Source: Bacteroidia bacterium (GTDB taxonomy: Bacteria; Bacteroidota; Bacteroidia; Flavobacteriales; Flavobacteriaceae). From it: 64,000 nucleotides of DNA. Of the stretch, positions 17,126-26,833 are shown piece after piece. Location: NCBI GenBank assembly GCA_030429455.1, contig JAUIFC010000004.1, forward strand, positions 16,262 to 80,261, written 5' to 3'. The notes below the pieces were generated by a model. That model was not told the DNA's origin and ran no database searches. It worked only from the letters and a program-made list of their open reading frames with translations. Each line of letters begins with the position of its first letter. Positions within the stretch are counted from its first letter, which is position 1. A program made the translations under genes and the position numbers.

Positions 17126-17263
17126 ATTTTCAAAAGATTGGAACATAAAATAGAACTCATTGAAAGTTTTGGAAAAATTGCTGTCTTTTTGATGGTATTA
17201 CTGTCTGTTTTTCTATTTACGGTAAAACTAAAGGTAGCAGTAATTACACCTGCTGGAGAATAG
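17126..17263 (+). pseudogene. Chimeric gene remnant ending in a copy of the ferritin C-terminus
   Basis: An open frame without a convincing start reads KRLEHKIELIESFGKIAV, then a hydrophobic stretch FLMVLLSVFLFTVKLK, then VAVITPAGE and a stop. The last part copies the ferritin end: 17237-17263 matches 15399-15425 at 25 of 27 bases, and similarity continues weakly past the stop. The hydrophobic part could come from another membrane protein. It is best explained as a remnant left by a duplication or insertion beside ferritin. Confidence 0.55.
17237..17263 (+). repeat. Right copy of 27-bp direct repeat (ferritin 3' end)
   Basis: GCAGTAATTACACCTGCTGG followed by AGAATAG; 25 of 27 bases are shared with the ferritin end at 15399-15425. 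Confidence 0.7.
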
Positions 17264-17292
17264 GATTTTTTTTATAAATATTACGAACGACT

Positions 17293-17331
17293 AAACTGCC
17301 TTTTTTCATAATCAAAAAAGGCAGTTTTTTT
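17293..17331. terminator. Bidirectional terminator between cassette and rnr
   Basis: AAACTGCCTTTTTT (17293-17306) pairs perfectly with AAAAAAGGCAGTTT (17314-17327) over a 7-base loop. T-tracts occur on both strands, so it can end rnr from the right and the ferritin-side transcript from the left. Confidence 0.8.
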
Positions 17332-17391
17332 GTTTTCTCTGAAAAAAGCTTTTTCGTAAAACCAAGCATTATAATTCTGTTGTGTAGTGGG

Positions 17392-19605
17392 TTACACCAT
17401 CTCAAAATCCAGCGTTCTCTTAATCAGGTCGGCTTTTTTTACTCTTACCTCTACTTCATCTCCTAAGCGGTATGCATCACCTGTACGTTTACCAACCACT
17501 TCGTAAGTGTCGGGATCAAAAATAAAATAATCGCCAGGGATATCCTTAATTCTAATCATGCCTTCACATTTGTTGTCGATAATTTCAACAAATATTCCAA
17601 AGTCTGTTACGCCTGAAATCACTCCAGAAAATACTTCGCCTTCATGCTTTTGCATAAACTTGACTTGCATAAATTTGATAGAATCTCTTTCTGCATTAGA
17701 TGCCAAATTTTCCATAGCGCTACAATGCTTGCATTTTTCTTCAAAAGCTTCTGGAGAAACATTGGCATTTCCATCCAAGTAATGTTGCAATAGGCGATGT
17801 GCCATGACATCTGGATAACGCCTGATCGGTGATGTAAAATGAGAATAATAGTCAAACGCCAATCCGTAATGCCCAATATTTTCTGTGGAATAATAGGCCT
17901 TACTCATACTTCGTATGGTTAGTGTATCAATGAGGTTCTGTTCGTTTTTGCCTACAATATCTTTTAGCAATTTGTTGATAGATAGGCTTAAGCTTTTTTG
18001 ATTTTTGTAATTTAATGCATATCCAAACTGGCCTATAACTTTATCCAAAGCCATCAGTTTTTCCTCATTGGGCTCATCATGACATCTGTAAACAAAAGTC
18101 TTTTTGGCATCTTTGGATTTTGATTGTTTCCCAATAAATTCCGACACTTTTCTGTTGGCCAACAACATAAATTCTTCAATCAATTTATTGGCATCTTTGG
18201 AAGTTTTAAAAAATACACCTTCAGGCTCGTTATTGTCATCAAGATTAAAATTGACTTCAATTTTATCAAATGAAATTGCACCACTTTGGAAACGATTTGC
18301 TCTAAGATTCTTTGCTAATTTGTCAAGTCTTAAAATCGCATCCTTTAATACTGAACTAATTTCATATTGATTTCCTGTGAGGGAAAACTCTTCTAAAATA
18401 ACGTTGTCTTCGGTATCTATTACACATTGTGCTTCTTCATAGGACAATCGTTTATCGGAATGAATCACAGTTCTTCCAAACCATTGTTTGTTGATTCTTG
18501 CCTTTTCGTCTAAAGTAAAAACAGCAGAAAATGTCAATTTATCTTCATGAGGATTTAAAGAACAAGCATCATTGGATAAGACTTCTGGCAACATGGGAAC
18601 AACTCTATCCACCAAATAAATAGACGTTGCTCTGTCGTAAGCTTCCTCGTCCAAAATGGTATTTGGCTGAAGGTAATGCGACACATCTGCAATGTGAATG
18701 CCCACTTCAACTTCGCCATTGTCTAAGACTTTAAAACTCAACGCATCGTCAAAATCTTTTGCGGTCACAGGATCTATGGTAAATGTTAAATCCTGGCGCA
18801 TATCTCTTCTGGACGCGATGTCTTTTGTGGTAATAGTCGTATCGATATTATTAGCAAAGTCTTCAACTTCCTTGGGAAATTCGCTTGGTAAATCGTATTG
18901 CGCTAATATGGCATGCATCTCTGTATGATGCTCTCCTGGTTTTCCAAATATTCGAATTATTTTTCCTTCAGGTGAATCTTTAAAAGCATCCCAATGCATA
19001 AATTCGACTAAAACCAATTCGCCATGTTTAGCTTTGTTAAAGTGTTTTTCGTCTACAAAAAAATCGGTTTGCATTTTAGAGTCTTGCATCACCACAAACC
19101 CGTAATTTCCAGAAATTTCTAATCGCCCAACAAATTTTGTCTTTTTGCGCTGTAGTATTTTTGTGATTTTTCCTTTAGATTTTCTTCCACTTGGCTTTAA
19201 GTCGGTGACATACACTTCTACAATATCACCATGAAAAGCTTGTAGTAAGTCTTTTTGTGGTACAAAAATATCTGTATCCAATCCTTCAATCACAATGTAA
19301 GCGTCGCCATTTTTCGTAATGTCAACCTTACCCGAAAACACATTTCCAGAATCATTAAACTTAAATGTACCTGCTTTGTTTTGTGTCAATTTCTTTTTTG
19401 AGACAAGAGTGCCTAAAGTTCTTATGACTGAATTTCTAGCTTTGTAATCTGCCTTCTTACCTACGACACCTTTTGAAACCAAAATGTCGATAATTTGGAT
19501 GTACGACAAATTTTTATCTGGTTTTTTTCTAAATATTTCTAAAACCGCATCGGATAATCGACTTGAAATTTGACGTTTTTTTGGCGTTTTTCTTTTTTTT
19601 GACAT
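17392..19605 (-). CDS. rnr: Ribonuclease R
   Basis: 737 residues, in the normal range. Order: a basic, helix-turn-helix-like N-terminus (MSKKRKTPKKRQISSRLSDA), cold-shock domains with GKVDITKNGDAYIVIEG and GRLEISGNYGFVVMQD, the RNB catalytic domain with DPVTAKDFDDALSF (acidic metal-binding residues), and a C-terminal S1 domain (GEVFSGVISGVTDFGIFVEI). A processive 3'-5' exoribonuclease for structured RNA. It is monocistronic, with its own -7 box just upstream. Confidence 0.96.
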   Translation of the reverse strand: MSKKRKTPKKRQISSRLSDAVLEIFRKKPDKNLSYIQIIDILVSKGVVGKKADYKARNSVIRTLGTLVSKKKLTQNKAGTFKFNDSGNVFSGKVDITKNGDAYIVIEGLDTDIFVPQKDLLQAFHGDIVEVYVTDLKPSGRKSKGKITKILQRKKTKFVGRLEISGNYGFVVMQDSKMQTDFFVDEKHFNKAKHGELVLVEFMHWDAFKDSPEGKIIRIFGKPGEHHTEMHAILAQYDLPSEFPKEVEDFANNIDTTITTKDIASRRDMRQDLTFTIDPVTAKDFDDALSFKVLDNGEVEVGIHIADVSHYLQPNTILDEEAYDRATSIYLVDRVVPMLPEVLSNDACSLNPHEDKLTFSAVFTLDEKARINKQWFGRTVIHSDKRLSYEEAQCVIDTEDNVILEEFSLTGNQYEISSVLKDAILRLDKLAKNLRANRFQSGAISFDKIEVNFNLDDNNEPEGVFFKTSKDANKLIEEFMLLANRKVSEFIGKQSKSKDAKKTFVYRCHDEPNEEKLMALDKVIGQFGYALNYKNQKSLSLSINKLLKDIVGKNEQNLIDTLTIRSMSKAYYSTENIGHYGLAFDYYSHFTSPIRRYPDVMAHRLLQHYLDGNANVSPEAFEEKCKHCSAMENLASNAERDSIKFMQVKFMQKHEGEVFSGVISGVTDFGIFVEIIDNKCEGMIRIKDIPGDYFIFDPDTYEVVGKRTGDAYRLGDEVEVRVKKADLIKRTLDFEMV

Positions 19606-19621
19606 CGATTGAATAATGTGC

Positions 19622-19629
19622 CAAAGGTA
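19622..19629 (-). promoter_or_regulatory. -7 box of the rnr promoter
   Basis: On the complement the bases read TACCTTTG, a perfect TAnnTTTG match ending 16 bases before the rnr start codon. The -33 region is weak. Confidence 0.5.
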
Positions 19630-19757
19630 ATATATTAAAGGCTTAAGGCTCTGTTTTTTTATAAAATTTGATAATATTTTTGATTAAACATATAAATTAA
19701 TTAACTTAAATTTAATATAAATTCAATTAAAATATGACAAAAGACATAAAAATTAGT

Positions 19758-19765
19758 TAAATTTG
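19758..19765 (+). promoter_or_regulatory. -7 box before a 34-codon small gene
   Basis: TAAATTTG matches TAnnTTTG; transcription would start near 19772, about a dozen bases before the ATG at 19783. Confidence 0.4.
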
Positions 19766-19782
19766 CACTATGTACTCACATC

Positions 19783-19887
19783 ATGTCCAAAACAGCAAAA
19801 ATATTCTTGTGGTTTATCTTCATCCTTTTAGTTGGAGTGTTTAGCGTATGGTTTTACCTCAGACTAATTATCGATCAGTATATTTAG
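19783..19887 (+). CDS. 34-residue single-helix membrane peptide
   Basis: Starts MSKTAKIFLWFIFILLVGVF and ends RLIIDQYI: one membrane helix (about 7-27) with short polar ends. It has its own TAnnTTTG box at a sensible distance. Its last 20 bases overlap the 3' end of the convergent sigma-factor gene. Function unknown. It might be part of the sigma regulatory unit or an independent small protein. Confidence 0.45.
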   Translation: MSKTAKIFLWFIFILLVGVFSVWFYLRLIIDQYI

Positions 19888-20422
19888 CCATTTTATTTCT
19901 TAAAATTTTATAGGCACTTGTTATGTGCGCTTCAACGGTTTTAATCGAGATGTTTAGATAGTCTGCTATTTCGAAGTTGGTTAAACCTTCTTTTTTACTC
20001 ATTAGAAATGTTTTTTTACACTTCTTGGGCAATTGCTCTATTTCGTCGTTAACAACTTTAATCAATGTATTTAGGTTTTCATCTTTTTCCTCTTCAAGAA
20101 TTGAGGACAGACTTTCGATATGCTTTTTTTGCAAGGCAATAACTTCCTTGGATTTTCTGTATTGGTCTATAAATTCATTATACACGGAGCGATATAGAAA
20201 ACTACTCAATTTGTTTGCGATAAGCGTTTTTTCTCTATTTCTCCACAATCTTAAAATTACATTTTGAACAATATCTTCTGCTAAGTCTTTGTCTTGACAT
20301 AAATTATAAGCATAGGCAGATAATTTTTTGTAATAGGCTTTCATTAGAAATCTATAGGCTTCTTTTTCACCTTTGCCTAAAGCTTCTTTTAATAATTCTT
20401 CATCTGCAAATCGCTCTTGCAT
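19868..20422 (-). CDS. ECF-type RNA polymerase sigma factor
   Basis: 184 residues. Region 2 is LMKAYYKKLSAYAYNLCQD followed by AEDIVQNVILRLWRNR; region 4 is LPKKCKKTFLMSKKEGLTNF with the helix-turn-helix EIADYLNISIKTVEAHIT. This is the Bacteroidota sigma-70 family type paired with FecR anti-sigma factors. It faces away from the fecR-like gene (142-base gap), unlike the commoner same-strand order. It should drive the sugar-uptake locus to its right when the SusC receptor signals substrate. Confidence 0.92.
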   Translation of the reverse strand: MQERFADEELLKEALGKGEKEAYRFLMKAYYKKLSAYAYNLCQDKDLAEDIVQNVILRLWRNREKTLIANKLSSFLYRSVYNEFIDQYRKSKEVIALQKKHIESLSSILEEEKDENLNTLIKVVNDEIEQLPKKCKKTFLMSKKEGLTNFEIADYLNISIKTVEAHITSAYKILRNKMAKYTDR

Positions 20423-20563
20423 CTATTCTCTAAAATCAAATTCACAAAAAAATTGGGTGTAAAATTAGATATTTTTTCTACAAAGCACATTTATCAAAAA
20501 AACTTAATAAAAACATAGGGTATTAAAAATTACACTCGTCTAGTAAAGGACTAATGTTTTAAG

Positions 20564-21715
20564 ATGATACCTAGTTCAATAGAAAATAGTATTATAAAAT
20601 ACCTGAATTCTGAAGCGTCCATATCCGAAATGGAACAACTAGAATCTTGGTTACAAGATGATCATAACCATCAAATTTTCAAAGATTATGTAAAGCTCAA
20701 CTATCTGATAGACATCAATACAGCCGCTTTCGATGATCGTAAAGTTCTCGAGGCATTAGCTGAAGAAATGAAGAGAGATAAGGTGATAAGATTTAGACAA
20801 AAGACCAAAATAGCATTGAGATATGCGTCTATAGCAGTTATTCTGATTTCTTCTGCTTTGTTTTTTTATTACATAAATTCTAATCATAGTTTTGAGTCTG
20901 ATAGAACTATAAACGAAGTTGTTCTTAAAAGTGAAAACGGAAACATTAATGTCCTTTCTCAGAGTGGTCAATCGCAGATAAAAGACCGAAATGGCAACAT
21001 CATATTTGAGAAGAAAAACAATAATTTAGTGTACGCTTCAGAGTCTTCAACTCAAAAACTAAACTACAATACCATAACTGTCCCTTATGGCAGACAATTC
21101 TCTTTAGAACTTTCGGATGGTACAAAAGTTCAATTAAATGCAGGCACGTCTTTTAGGTTTCCTGTTCAATTTATTGAGGAGCAAAACAGACAAGTGTTTA
21201 TCGAATATGGTGAAGCATTTTTTGATGTTGCAAAAGACACCTCACATCCCTTTGTAGTTAGTAAAAATAACATGGATATCACAGTACTTGGTACTCAATT
21301 TAATGTAAGTGCATATCCTGAAGACGATGAAATCACAACAGTTCTTGTTGAAGGTTCTGTTCGGTTGAACCAAACAAATAAAAACACTAATGACGTCCTG
21401 TTAGAACCTGGTTTTAAAGCCCTTTGGTCTACTCAAAAAGATTCTTTTGACATAAGTGCTGCCGACATTGAGTTTCATACAGGCTGGAGAAATGGAAAAA
21501 TTGTCCTTAAAAGTTTAGAATTTTCAAAAATGATTAAGAAACTAGAAAGGCATTACGATGTCGTGATAGATAACAATGATGACAGCCTGAACCAAGACAT
21601 AATAACAGCCACTTTTGATAACGAAAGTATTGAAGAGGTTTTAGAGCTGATTAACAAAATACATCCTATGCAGTATAATATCGATGGGAAAAATATCCAA
21701 ATTTTCAAAAATTGA
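20564..21715 (+). CDS. FecR-family anti-sigma factor
   Basis: 383 residues. The N-terminal cytoplasmic part (1-84) is the sigma-binding region, a membrane helix spans about 85-104, and the periplasmic FecR domain follows (TVPYGRQFSLELSDGTKVQL, LNAGTSFRFPVQF, FDVAKDTSHPFVV, VLGTQFNVSAYPED). A C-terminal DUF4974-like domain (EFSKMIKKLERHYDVVI) is where the receptor STN domain docks. It holds the ECF sigma inactive until signalled. Its stop overlaps an in-frame TTG of the next gene, so it is cotranscribed with susC. Confidence 0.92.
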   Translation: MIPSSIENSIIKYLNSEASISEMEQLESWLQDDHNHQIFKDYVKLNYLIDINTAAFDDRKVLEALAEEMKRDKVIRFRQKTKIALRYASIAVILISSALFFYYINSNHSFESDRTINEVVLKSENGNINVLSQSGQSQIKDRNGNIIFEKKNNNLVYASESSTQKLNYNTITVPYGRQFSLELSDGTKVQLNAGTSFRFPVQFIEEQNRQVFIEYGEAFFDVAKDTSHPFVVSKNNMDITVLGTQFNVSAYPEDDEITTVLVEGSVRLNQTNKNTNDVLLEPGFKALWSTQKDSFDISAADIEFHTGWRNGKIVLKSLEFSKMIKKLERHYDVVIDNNDDSLNQDIITATFDNESIEEVLELINKIHPMQYNIDGKNIQIFKN

Positions 21716-21726
21716 AAAACCAGACC

Positions 21727-24700
21727 ATGACCAATTTTACTTTTAACAGTCCATGCTCAACCTTATGTAAAGAGGTCAAAAAATATTTCGCCAGTTTCGC
21801 AATCGTTTGCGTACTGTTACATACAACCGATGCATTTGCTCAAGACACAAGAATAAGTTTAAACCTCTCGCAAGTTAATCTCAAAGAAGTTTTTGAAGAA
21901 ATAGAATCCAAAACAAACTTCAAATTTATTTATAAAGACAAAATAATTAACAATTTAAACAGATTTGATATAAAAACCGAAAACGAAGCCGTCAGTTCTA
22001 TACTGAATAAGCTTTTAAAAAACTTTAATATTCAATACCAAAGTGTTGGTAATCAAATCGTACTTAATCCTATAACAAATCAAACTACTAAAGATCAATC
22101 CTCAGTCAACACACTTAACAGCAATTTTGTAGTAACAGGCAGTGTAAAAGACGAGAATGGCTTAGCCTTACCCAATGCTAATGTTATTGAAAAAGGTACT
22201 TTAAACGGTACTATTTCAGATTTTGATGGAAATTTTAATTTAACACTGAAAAAAAGTCCTGACGATGCCATTATTGTTTTTACCTATGTAGGCTACATCA
22301 CTCAGGAAATTCCTTTAAATGGATTGGACACGCTTAATGTTGTTTTAATTCAGGAAGAAGCAAGTTTGGAAGAAGTCGTCGTCGTAGGCTATGGCAGAAA
22401 AAAGAAAGTGACTGTCACCGGCTCTGTCGCCGATATAAAGACCGAGGACATCCTTGAAACCAAAACAGCAAATCTAGCCAATAATTTACAAGGTAGGATA
22501 GCTGGTCTTACCATAAATACCAGAGGCGGTGAACCTGGAGCAGATCAAGTAGACATTCGTATTCGAGGTATTGGAACTACTGGCAATACTCAACCGCTTT
22601 TTGTCATAGATGGTGTGCCAAATAGAGGTAGTTTTGAAAGACTTAACCCAAATGACATAGAAAGTATTTCTGTTTTAAAAGACGCTTCTGCAGCTATATA
22701 CGGAGCTCAAGCAGCAAATGGAGTTATACTTGTTACCACCAAAAGAGGCAAAAAAGGAAAACCAACCGTAAGCTACGATGTTAACTATTCCATATCTCAA
22801 CCTACAAGGCGTCCAGAATTAATGAATGCCTATCAGTACCTCACTTGGATAGATGAAATAAACGATAGAAACAACCGTCCTACAGAATTCACAGATATCA
22901 TAAGACAATACAGGGATGGCAGCATTGACAGAACGCAATGGGGCGACACAGATTGGTGGGATGTTGCGACAGACGAATGGACGCCACAGATACAACATGC
23001 CTTAAATGTAAGCGGTGGCAGCGAAAATGTTCAGTATTTTTTATCGGGACAATACCTTAACCAAGATGCAATTTACATTGGAGATGCATATGGGTATCAA
23101 CAATATAACATCAGATCTAATATCGATGCCAGAATAAACAAAAACCTAAAAATAGGTTTTGACCTAGCTGGTCGTTTTGGAAATACAGAAAGACCAACAG
23201 TAAGCACCGATCAACTGGTAAGACAAATATTTGTGCAACGTCCATTCGAATTTCCATATTTCGATAATGGATTGATACGAAAAACCAGTAATGGAAATCC
23301 CATAAGCCTCACAAATGGGGATAGCGGAACTAGAGATACTAAAACGAAAAAATTTGATTCAAAATTTTCTTTAAGATGGGATTTACCCTTTATCACCCAA
23401 GGTCTGTACATAGATACTTATGCCACTATAGATTACTATACAACAACAAGAAAAGACCTATCAAGACCTTTTGATCAATATGAATTTGATGAAGAAACAG
23501 GTGATTATGTCAATCTTAGATTTCAAACAGGAAACGTTAACCTATTCCAACAGTTTACAGAAGAGCTAAATCAGTTATACCATTTTAAAATAGGTTATGA
23601 CAAAAGTTTTGGAAAACATAACATCAGTACATTTTTTGCTTATGAACAATTTCAACAAGAAGGGGAATTTTTCTTTGCTAGTCGACAGAATTTAATAACC
23701 GATGCTTTGCCTTTTTTATTTACCGGAGAAGACGAAAATCAAAACAACGGTGGAAGAGGCTTTCAAAATGCACGGCAAAATTATTTTGGAAGATTCAATT
23801 ATAATTTTGATGACAAATACCTTCTAGATGTTACCATGCGTTACGACGGTTCATCCAATTTTGCTCCCGGAAATCGTTTCGGTTTTTTTCCTGCAGCATC
23901 ATTTGGTTGGCGATTGTCTAAAGAAGCGTTTTTTCAAAGTAATCTTATAAGCGAACTTAAGGTAAGAGCTTCAGCGGGTTTATTAGGGAATGATCGTGTA
24001 AACAACTTTCAATTTTTGCAGATTTACAATATTGGCAATTCCTATATTTTTGGTGAAGATCCACAACGTCAAAATGGGCTTACTCCTAGTACTGTTCCAA
24101 ACCCAGACATCACTTGGGAAACAGCCCAGAAATACAATTTCGGTATAGACTTTATCCTTAGAAAACGTTTCCTAGAAGGAAATATTGATGTCTTTTATGA
24201 AAGACGGTCTGACATCCTAGCGCCTCGAAATGCTTCAATTCCTGTTTATGCTGGACTTACTTTACCTGACGAAAATATTGGTGAAACATCCAATCAAGGT
24301 ATCGAAATTCAATTAAGGCATCAAAACAGAGTTAGTGATGATTTTTCTTACACTATTGGTGGTCAATTTTCTTTTGCTGAAAGTAAAATAATATTTATCG
24401 ACGAAGCTGAAAACATTCCTGAATGGCAAAGACGAACCGGAAAACCAATAGATTTTATTTTACTATATCAGGCAGATGGCATTTATAACAACCAAGAGGA
24501 AATAGACAACTCTGCGTCTTTTCCAGATGCCATTCCTGGCGATGTACGAATAGTAGACCAAAATGGAGATGGCGTGATTAATGAAAAAGACCAGATTCTC
24601 CTAGAAAATTCACCTACACCAAGAATTGTATATGGCTTTAATTTTGGTTTCGATTACAAAAACTGGAGTCTTAACTTTTTATTTCAGGGTCAAGCACAGG

Positions 24701-25080
24701 CACAAACGCTTTACAGGCCATTTGACCTTAATCAGCAATCCGAATTTTATACAGAACGTTGGCGTTCGGAAGTCAGAACACCAAACGCTACATTTCCAGG
24801 GGCATTCGACACAGCCAGTAGTAGTTTTAGAGAAGTTTCTACCATCTGGCTTCGAAACAATGCTTTTTTAAGATTAAGAAATGTTGAGTTGTCCCATGCA
24901 ATGAGTGACAAGCTTATAAAACCGCTAGGTGTAAGTAGTGCACGCTTTTATCTAGCAGCAAATAACCCACTTATCATATTTGATAATGTAGGCATAAACG
25001 ACCCTGAAAGCGTGTCTTCAACGGGATGGTTTTACCCTCAACAATTTTTAATCTCAACAGGTTTAACAGTAACTTTTTAA
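21727..25080 (+). CDS. SusC/RagA-family TonB-dependent receptor with STN signalling domain
   Basis: 1117 residues from the ATG at 21727 (a TTG at 21712 is possible). The signal peptide ends DAFAQ. An STN domain follows (VNLKEVFEEIESKTNFKF), then a carboxypeptidase-like beta domain (VTGSVKDENGLALPNANV), the plug (LEEVVVVGYGRKKK, NNLQGRIAGLTI, PLFVIDGVPNRG, LKDASAAIYGAQAANGV) and a 22-strand barrel. It imports oligosaccharides across the outer membrane with TonB energy. The STN domain means it also reports substrate to the FecR-like protein encoded just before it. It pairs with the SusD-like gene three bases downstream. Confidence 0.95.
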   Translation: MTNFTFNSPCSTLCKEVKKYFASFAIVCVLLHTTDAFAQDTRISLNLSQVNLKEVFEEIESKTNFKFIYKDKIINNLNRFDIKTENEAVSSILNKLLKNFNIQYQSVGNQIVLNPITNQTTKDQSSVNTLNSNFVVTGSVKDENGLALPNANVIEKGTLNGTISDFDGNFNLTLKKSPDDAIIVFTYVGYITQEIPLNGLDTLNVVLIQEEASLEEVVVVGYGRKKKVTVTGSVADIKTEDILETKTANLANNLQGRIAGLTINTRGGEPGADQVDIRIRGIGTTGNTQPLFVIDGVPNRGSFERLNPNDIESISVLKDASAAIYGAQAANGVILVTTKRGKKGKPTVSYDVNYSISQPTRRPELMNAYQYLTWIDEINDRNNRPTEFTDIIRQYRDGSIDRTQWGDTDWWDVATDEWTPQIQHALNVSGGSENVQYFLSGQYLNQDAIYIGDAYGYQQYNIRSNIDARINKNLKIGFDLAGRFGNTERPTVSTDQLVRQIFVQRPFEFPYFDNGLIRKTSNGNPISLTNGDSGTRDTKTKKFDSKFSLRWDLPFITQGLYIDTYATIDYYTTTRKDLSRPFDQYEFDEETGDYVNLRFQTGNVNLFQQFTEELNQLYHFKIGYDKSFGKHNISTFFAYEQFQQEGEFFFASRQNLITDALPFLFTGEDENQNNGGRGFQNARQNYFGRFNYNFDDKYLLDVTMRYDGSSNFAPGNRFGFFPAASFGWRLSKEAFFQSNLISELKVRASAGLLGNDRVNNFQFLQIYNIGNSYIFGEDPQRQNGLTPSTVPNPDITWETAQKYNFGIDFILRKRFLEGNIDVFYERRSDILAPRNASIPVYAGLTLPDENIGETSNQGIEIQLRHQNRVSDDFSYTIGGQFSFAESKIIFIDEAENIPEWQRRTGKPIDFILLYQADGIYNNQEEIDNSASFPDAIPGDVRIVDQNGDGVINEKDQILLENSPTPRIVYGFNFGFDYKNWSLNFLFQGQAQAQTLYRPFDLNQQSEFYTERWRSEVRTPNATFPGAFDTASSSFREVSTIWLRNNAFLRLRNVELSHAMSDKLIKPLGVSSARFYLAANNPLIIFDNVGINDPESVSSTGWFYPQQFLISTGLTVTF

Positions 25081-25083
25081 ACA

Positions 25084-26832
25084 ATGACTATGAAAATGAC
25101 AAGATTAATTGGTTTACTATTTATAGCATTCGTGCTTAACAGTTGTAATGATGATATCCTCGATCTTAAACCATTGGATGCCATATCCGAAGAAGATGTT
25201 TGGGTAGACCTCAACTTAATCGAACTTTATGTGAATGATAGGTATAACGAATTGCCTCACGGCTATACCCAATGGGCTGGCGGTTTACGTATGACAGGTA
25301 TTACAGACGAAAGTTACCATATGCATGAAGCACGATTCTTGGACAAATACACACAAGGAGGTTTAACCTCTGGTTCCTTAAACATGTATTACTTTAATGG
25401 ATTCTGGTTGGATGCTTTCGAAGCAATTAGAAATCAAAATATTTTTCTAGAAAATATTGGAAACTACAACCCTACTTCAGCCGAAGAAGAACAAAGAATA
25501 ACTCAATTGACGGCAGAAATAAGATTTATGAGGGCGTATTTTTATAATGAGCTCATTTCACGTTATGGTGGTGTCCCACTTATTACCGAAACCTTTAATA
25601 TCAATTCAAATTTTGATGTTCCACGCTCATCATTTGACGATTGTACAGCATTTGTAATTTCAGAACTTGATGAAATTATACCTCACTTACCAAACCGAGA
25701 TGAAGCTGTAGGAACAGATTTTGGACGACTTACCAAAGGTGCAGCTATGGGATTAAAAATACGATCCTTAATGATGCATGCCAGTCCATTATTCAATCCG
25801 AATAACGACACAACAAGATGGCAATTGGTAGCCGAAGCTTGTGAAGATCTATTTGCACTTAATCAGTACAACTTATCGTCAGATTACAGAAATATATTTC
25901 TGAACCCCTATGATTCTGAAGTGATTATGTTTAAACAATTTTTAAATCAATTTGGATTCGAACTAGTTGATGAGCTTTCGGATTTTTACTACCACTACAG
26001 AGGCGGACATAACATAAACGAATGGCGATTCCCAAATGGAGATGGCGGCTGGATAAGTGAAAATCCAAGGCAAGAATTTGTAGACCAATACGAGACCTTA
26101 TCTGGACATATTCCCGTATTAGGTTACGAAGGAAATCCTGATAATTTACAGCCTATTATCAATCCGAATGCACTTGGCTTTAATCCTCAAAACCCATATG
26201 TAAACAGAGATCCAAGATTAAGGTATTCCGTTTTACACGACAATACACCTTTTAAAGGAAGAAACCTCGAAATGTGGGATGGTGGAAGAGATAGTCGAGA
26301 TCCTGATGTAGATTTTTGGTGGAATGGCCATGTGTTAGGCTATGGGATAAGAAAAGGACTTGATGAGTCTTGGAATTTGAACGATGGCGTAAGTGGCCAA
26401 CAGCCTTATGTGTATATGCGATTATCAGAATTTTACCTTACTTATGCAGAAGCTCAGTACCATTTAGGGAACAACGCAACAGCTGTAGAGTATGTAAACT
26501 ATATCAGACAACGTCCAGGTGTAAATATGCCGATCATCTCTGCTTCTGGTGATTTACTCGACAAAATTAAACACGAAAGAACCATTGAACTTGCCTTTGA
26601 AGGAAACCGATGGTATGATGCACGCCGATGGAGAGATGCTGAAACAGATTTTGCTAAAGATATTGTTGCTGTAGATATTGAAAAAAATCCTGCTAATGGA
26701 AACAGAACATACAGGTATTACCTTTTTGAAGGCGAGACTGGCCTAAGAAATTTTCCTGATAACCACTACTTATGGCCAATCCCTATTGAAGAAATTCTAA
26801 AAAGTAACTTAGAGCAAAACCCAGGATATTAG
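25084..26832 (+). CDS. SusD/RagB-family surface glycan-binding lipoprotein
   Basis: 582 residues. The N-terminus MTMKMTRLIGLLFIAFVLNSC is a lipoprotein signal; then NDDILDLKPLDAISEEDVW, the standard SusD opening. Tetratricopeptide-like helices include FMRAYFYNELISRYGGVPLI. The C-terminal LRLSEFYLTYAEA-type segment (here YMRLSEFYLTYAEAQY) and LPIPI-like ending (YLWPIPIEEI) are family hallmarks. It forms the lid of the SusC transporter at the cell surface. Confidence 0.95.
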   Translation: MTMKMTRLIGLLFIAFVLNSCNDDILDLKPLDAISEEDVWVDLNLIELYVNDRYNELPHGYTQWAGGLRMTGITDESYHMHEARFLDKYTQGGLTSGSLNMYYFNGFWLDAFEAIRNQNIFLENIGNYNPTSAEEEQRITQLTAEIRFMRAYFYNELISRYGGVPLITETFNINSNFDVPRSSFDDCTAFVISELDEIIPHLPNRDEAVGTDFGRLTKGAAMGLKIRSLMMHASPLFNPNNDTTRWQLVAEACEDLFALNQYNLSSDYRNIFLNPYDSEVIMFKQFLNQFGFELVDELSDFYYHYRGGHNINEWRFPNGDGGWISENPRQEFVDQYETLSGHIPVLGYEGNPDNLQPIINPNALGFNPQNPYVNRDPRLRYSVLHDNTPFKGRNLEMWDGGRDSRDPDVDFWWNGHVLGYGIRKGLDESWNLNDGVSGQQPYVYMRLSEFYLTYAEAQYHLGNNATAVEYVNYIRQRPGVNMPIISASGDLLDKIKHERTIELAFEGNRWYDARRWRDAETDFAKDIVAVDIEKNPANGNRTYRYYLFEGETGLRNFPDNHYLWPIPIEEILKSNLEQNPGY

Positions 26833-26833
26833 T

